From the NCBI RefSeq assembly GCF_900155525.1, contig NZ_LT706952.1:132899-178307 (forward strand): 45,409 nt of DNA. The letters are read 5' to 3'. Made by a program: the position numbers and the translations under genes. The notes beneath the pieces were generated by a model that was given only the letters and a program-made list of their open reading frames with translations, was not told the DNA's origin and did no database searches. Shown here piece after piece: positions 43,183-45,409 of this stretch (its first letter is position 1; the number at the start of each line of letters is the position of its first letter). The stretch is from Mailhella massiliensis. GTDB taxonomy: Bacteria > Desulfobacterota > Desulfovibrionia > Desulfovibrionales > Desulfovibrionaceae.

Positions 43183-44046
43183 TTATGCCTGGCGTTCGTT
43201 GCGTACGGAGGCGGCCACCACGCTTGCCAGGAACCACAGGCAGGATACGAGAATGATGGTGGCCCCCGTAGCCGTGCCCATCCAGGGCTGGACGGAAAGG
43301 GCGAGTCCCGCCACGGCGGAGCTTGTGCCTACGAGTATGGCCCACCAGAACATGCCTCCCGCGCTTCTGGCGAAGTTGCGGGCCGAGGCTGCGGGAACGG
43401 TGAGCATGGCGGTGACGAGCAGCACGCCCACGCCCCAGACGGAGAACATGACCACAAGCGCAAGCAGCGCGGCGAAGAGGTATTCGAACAGGGCCACGGG
43501 CACGCGGTGCGCCCGGGCGATGATGCCGCTCGTGCCCGCGTACAGCAGGCGGTTGAAGGCGAGAAGCTCGAAAAGCACGAAGAGCAGGAACAGCCCGCAC
43601 AGCCACACGATGTCCGTTTCCGTCATGGTGAGGATGTCGCCGTAAAGGAACTGCTGCAGGTCGCGCGCGATGGTGTTGTTGCGGCTTACCACGGCAAGGC
43701 CCCCGGCCACCACGGCGGAAAACACCACGCCGATGACGGTGTCGGAGGGCAGGGCGCTGAAGCGCTGCATGAACATGATGATGAGCCCCACCGCGAGTCC
43801 GAACAGCGGCATGGAAAGGTGCGGGTCCACGCCGAGCACGAGCCCCGTGGCCACCCCCGCAAAGGCGGAATGGCCCACCGCGTCGGAAAAGAAGGCCATG
43901 CGGTAATGCACCACCTGCACGCCGAGGGCGGCCGTCATGGGGGCGAGCAGCACAAGGGCGATGAGCGCCTGCTGCATGAAGCGCATGTCCATGCCGTCCA
44001 GCGGGAAGTGGGAGGCAAGGGAAAAGAGCCACGAAAGATCAGGCAT
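43183..44046 (-). CDS. znuB: zinc/manganese ABC transporter permease (ZnuB-like)
   Basis: 287 residues, ABC-3 family with about 8 membrane helices. FMQQALIALVLLAPMTAALGVQVVHYRMAFFSDAVGHSAFAGVATGL is the diagnostic N-terminal block (S-D-A-x-x-H-S), and LVVMFSVWGVGVLLVTAMLTVPAASARNFARS is the conserved cytosolic coupling region. It overlaps the 3' end of the ATPase gene by 8 bp, so the two are translationally coupled. It is the last gene of znuA-znuC-znuB. Confidence 0.94.
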   Translation of the reverse strand: MPDLSWLFSLASHFPLDGMDMRFMQQALIALVLLAPMTAALGVQVVHYRMAFFSDAVGHSAFAGVATGLVLGVDPHLSMPLFGLAVGLIIMFMQRFSALPSDTVIGVVFSAVVAGGLAVVSRNNTIARDLQQFLYGDILTMTETDIVWLCGLFLLFVLFELLAFNRLLYAGTSGIIARAHRVPVALFEYLFAALLALVVMFSVWGVGVLLVTAMLTVPAASARNFARSAGGMFWWAILVGTSSAVAGLALSVQPWMGTATGATIILVSCLWFLASVVAASVRNERQA

Positions 44047-44824
44047 GACGGTGCTCCCCGTGGTGGTTGTGCCCGGAAGAGGGCATGGCGTGGGTGTGGT
44101 CCTGCGCGCAGATAAGCCCCATGTGCATACCGAACAGGGCCTGAAGCACTTCTCCGGTAAGCACGTCCCGGGGCGCTCCCTGCGCGACGACGCGCCGTTT
44201 CAGACAGATGACGCAGGTGGCGTGATGGGCCACCATGCCGAGGTCGTGGCTCACCATGATCTGGGTGAACTTTCTTGTGCGGCGCAGATCGTCCAGAAGT
44301 TCGCAGAACAGGCGGCCGCCTTCGAAGTCCACCCCGGCGGAAGGTTCGTCCAGCACCAGCAGTTCGGGTTTCTGCTGAAGGGCGAGGGCAAGCAGCACGC
44401 GCTGCATTTCTCCGCCGGAAAGCGTGCCCACGCGGCGCTTTATGAGATGCGCGGCGTGCACCTGTTCCAGCAGGGCCATGGCCTCGTCCTTCGCCCTGCG
44501 GGAAATGCCGAGCCACAGCGGGCGCTTCTGCACGCCCATGGCCAGAAATTCCGCCACGGTGAAGGGCATACCCCGGTCGAGCATGAGCTTCTGCGGCACA
44601 TAGCCTATGCGCAGGCCCTTCCCGCCGCCGAGGGTGATGCGGCCTCTGTAGTTCACTTCCCCCAGAAGCGCGAGCAGCAGCGTGGTCTTGCCCGCGCCGT
44701 TGGGGCCGATGAGCACCGTGCAGCTGCCTCTGGGCACGACGGCGTTCACCTGATCGAGAATGTTCAGCCCGCTTCTGGTCACGCTCACATGGTCGAAAAC
44801 AATGGCGGGGGTATCAGCTTCCAA
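44039..44824 (-). CDS. znuC: zinc/manganese ABC transporter ATPase (ZnuC-like) with His-rich tail
   Basis: About 261 residues from TTG 44824 (LEADTPAIVFDHVSVTR). That start overlaps the znuA stop and has GGAG upstream. ATG 44869 would add 15 residues that merely re-read the end of znuA. Walker A VLIGPNGAGKTT, Q-loop YVPQKLML, signature LSGGEMQRVLLALAL, Walker B LLVLDEPSAGVD, switch His MVSHDLGMV. The C-terminus ends DHTHAMPSSGHNHHGEHRHA, a His-rich metal-binding tail that may sense or buffer cytosolic zinc (inference). Confidence 0.93.
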   Translation of the reverse strand: MEADTPAIVFDHVSVTRSGLNILDQVNAVVPRGSCTVLIGPNGAGKTTLLLALLGEVNYRGRITLGGGKGLRIGYVPQKLMLDRGMPFTVAEFLAMGVQKRPLWLGISRRAKDEAMALLEQVHAAHLIKRRVGTLSGGEMQRVLLALALQQKPELLVLDEPSAGVDFEGGRLFCELLDDLRRTRKFTQIMVSHDLGMVAHHATCVICLKRRVVAQGAPRDVLTGEVLQALFGMHMGLICAQDHTHAMPSSGHNHHGEHRHA

Positions 44825-45409
44825 GGGCCTGCTCCAGAATGCGCAGATTTTCGCGCATGACGTTTTCATAATAATCGAGGGGCGCGTCTTCCGGGCCGCT
44901 CGCCATGGGGTCGAGGGTAATGCAGGTGATGCCCGTTTCCGCAGCCAGGGTCTTGCCCGCGCGGTCGGGGTACTGCGGTTCCGTAATCACGGCGGAGGTG
45001 CCCTTTTCGCGTATGGCGCGCACCAGGGTCAGCATACCGCGTGCGGAAGGTTCCAGCCCTTCGCCCTGCCGGATCACGCCGTCCACGCGCAGCCCCATGT
45101 CGCGGGCAAGGTAGCTGAAGATTTCGTGCTGCACGAGCACGCCCTTGCCTGCAAGGCGCGCGCCGGTTGCGCGGCATTCCTCGGCCAGCGCGGCGTAGAG
45201 CGCGGCGGCGCGCCTGCCGCCTTCCCCGTACAGGGCGGCGTTTGCCGGGTCCAGCGCGGCAAGCTGCTCTGCCAGAGAGGCGGCCATGCGCTCCATCATG
45301 GCCGGGCTTGCAAAAATATGCGGGTTCACGCCCCCGTGGTTGTGGCCGTGGTCGTCGTCCTCATCATGCATGAGCCCTTCCACGCCCCGGGAAACGTCGA
45401 TGACGGCGG
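44814..45409 (-). CDS. znuA: zinc ABC transporter substrate-binding protein, 5' part outside the window
   Basis: The last 198 residues are visible, with the N-terminus beyond the window edge. The acidic/His-rich loop HDEDDDHGHNHGGVNPHIFASP is typical of zinc-specific ZnuA; the metal-ligand His follows in GVNPHIFAS. Other ligands are in VLVQHEIFSYLARDMGL (His) and ITEPQYPDRAGKTLAAETGI (Glu), and the C-terminus has YYENVMRENLRILEQAL. It captures Zn2+ in the periplasm for ZnuBC. Confidence 0.93.
   Translation of the reverse strand, partial: AVIDVSRGVEGLMHDEDDDHGHNHGGVNPHIFASPAMMERMAASLAEQLAALDPANAALYGEGGRRAAALYAALAEECRATGARLAGKGVLVQHEIFSYLARDMGLRVDGVIRQGEGLEPSARGMLTLVRAIREKGTSAVITEPQYPDRAGKTLAAETGITCITLDPMASGPEDAPLDYYENVMRENLRILEQALGS

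Overview
The window is GC-rich, densely coded chromosomal DNA from a Gram-negative anaerobe. TolQ/TolR, a TolC-type outer-membrane channel, an OmpA-like lipoprotein and a periplasmic zinc transporter show a double membrane. Cluster-binding ferredoxin-type proteins, radical SAM enzymes and the codon bias fit a member of the Desulfovibrionaceae (gut-associated Desulfovibrio/Bilophila/Mailhella type). That placement is an inference from gene content, not from a marker gene.

Layout, left to right. (1) 1-2614: the 3' tip of a + strand gene, a tolQ-tolR pair whose tolR has lost its C-terminal domain, and a TolC-family channel. (2) 3093-6622: a less GC-rich island with an XRE-type regulator facing a four-gene His-Xaa-Ser (Hxs) operon, hxsD-hxsB-hxsC plus a tiny secreted HxsA-like protein with seven tandem His-X-Ser triplets. 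A 36-bp near-perfect palindrome covers the -10 region of the promoter between them. (3) 6772-9723: gcvH, dihydrolipoyl dehydrogenase and a glutaredoxin-domain protein. (4) 10280-18075: a TetR-type regulator, a MATE exporter, a short UvrA paralogue and a maf-thiM-thiE group. (5) 18604-25741: argD followed by a nearly complete pyrimidine pathway (pyrC, pyrK, pyrD, pyrF, pyrE, pyrB, pyrI), with intrinsic terminators just before pyrC and between pyrF and pyrE. (6) 25988-33944: a secreted unknown, a serine recombinase with GTAC-containing repeats beside it, a YhcH-family protein, a TraR/DksA zinc-finger protein, IS200-type element copy 1, and rluA-truA-murI, a small unknown and aroD. (7) 34457-39799: dnaK, a YqaA membrane protein, an OmpA-like lipoprotein, an intergenic region with two look-alike small-RNA modules, IS200 copy 2 and a CAU-anticodon tRNA. 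(8) 40188-45409: a secreted endonuclease I, a two-cluster ferredoxin protein, and a znuA(partial)-znuC-znuB zinc ABC transporter.

Two parts stand out. The first is the compact, regulated Hxs peptide-modification locus: two radical SAM enzymes, a partner protein and a minimal repeat substrate. The second is the 38334-38796 interval. A 22-bp sequence occurs twice there; each copy supplies the -35 region of a plausible promoter and is followed about 95 bp later by a strong intrinsic terminator, with a pyrimidine-rich stretch in between. This is the signature of tandem sibling small RNAs. The two nearly identical IS200 copies both sit directly behind the T-tract of an intrinsic terminator.
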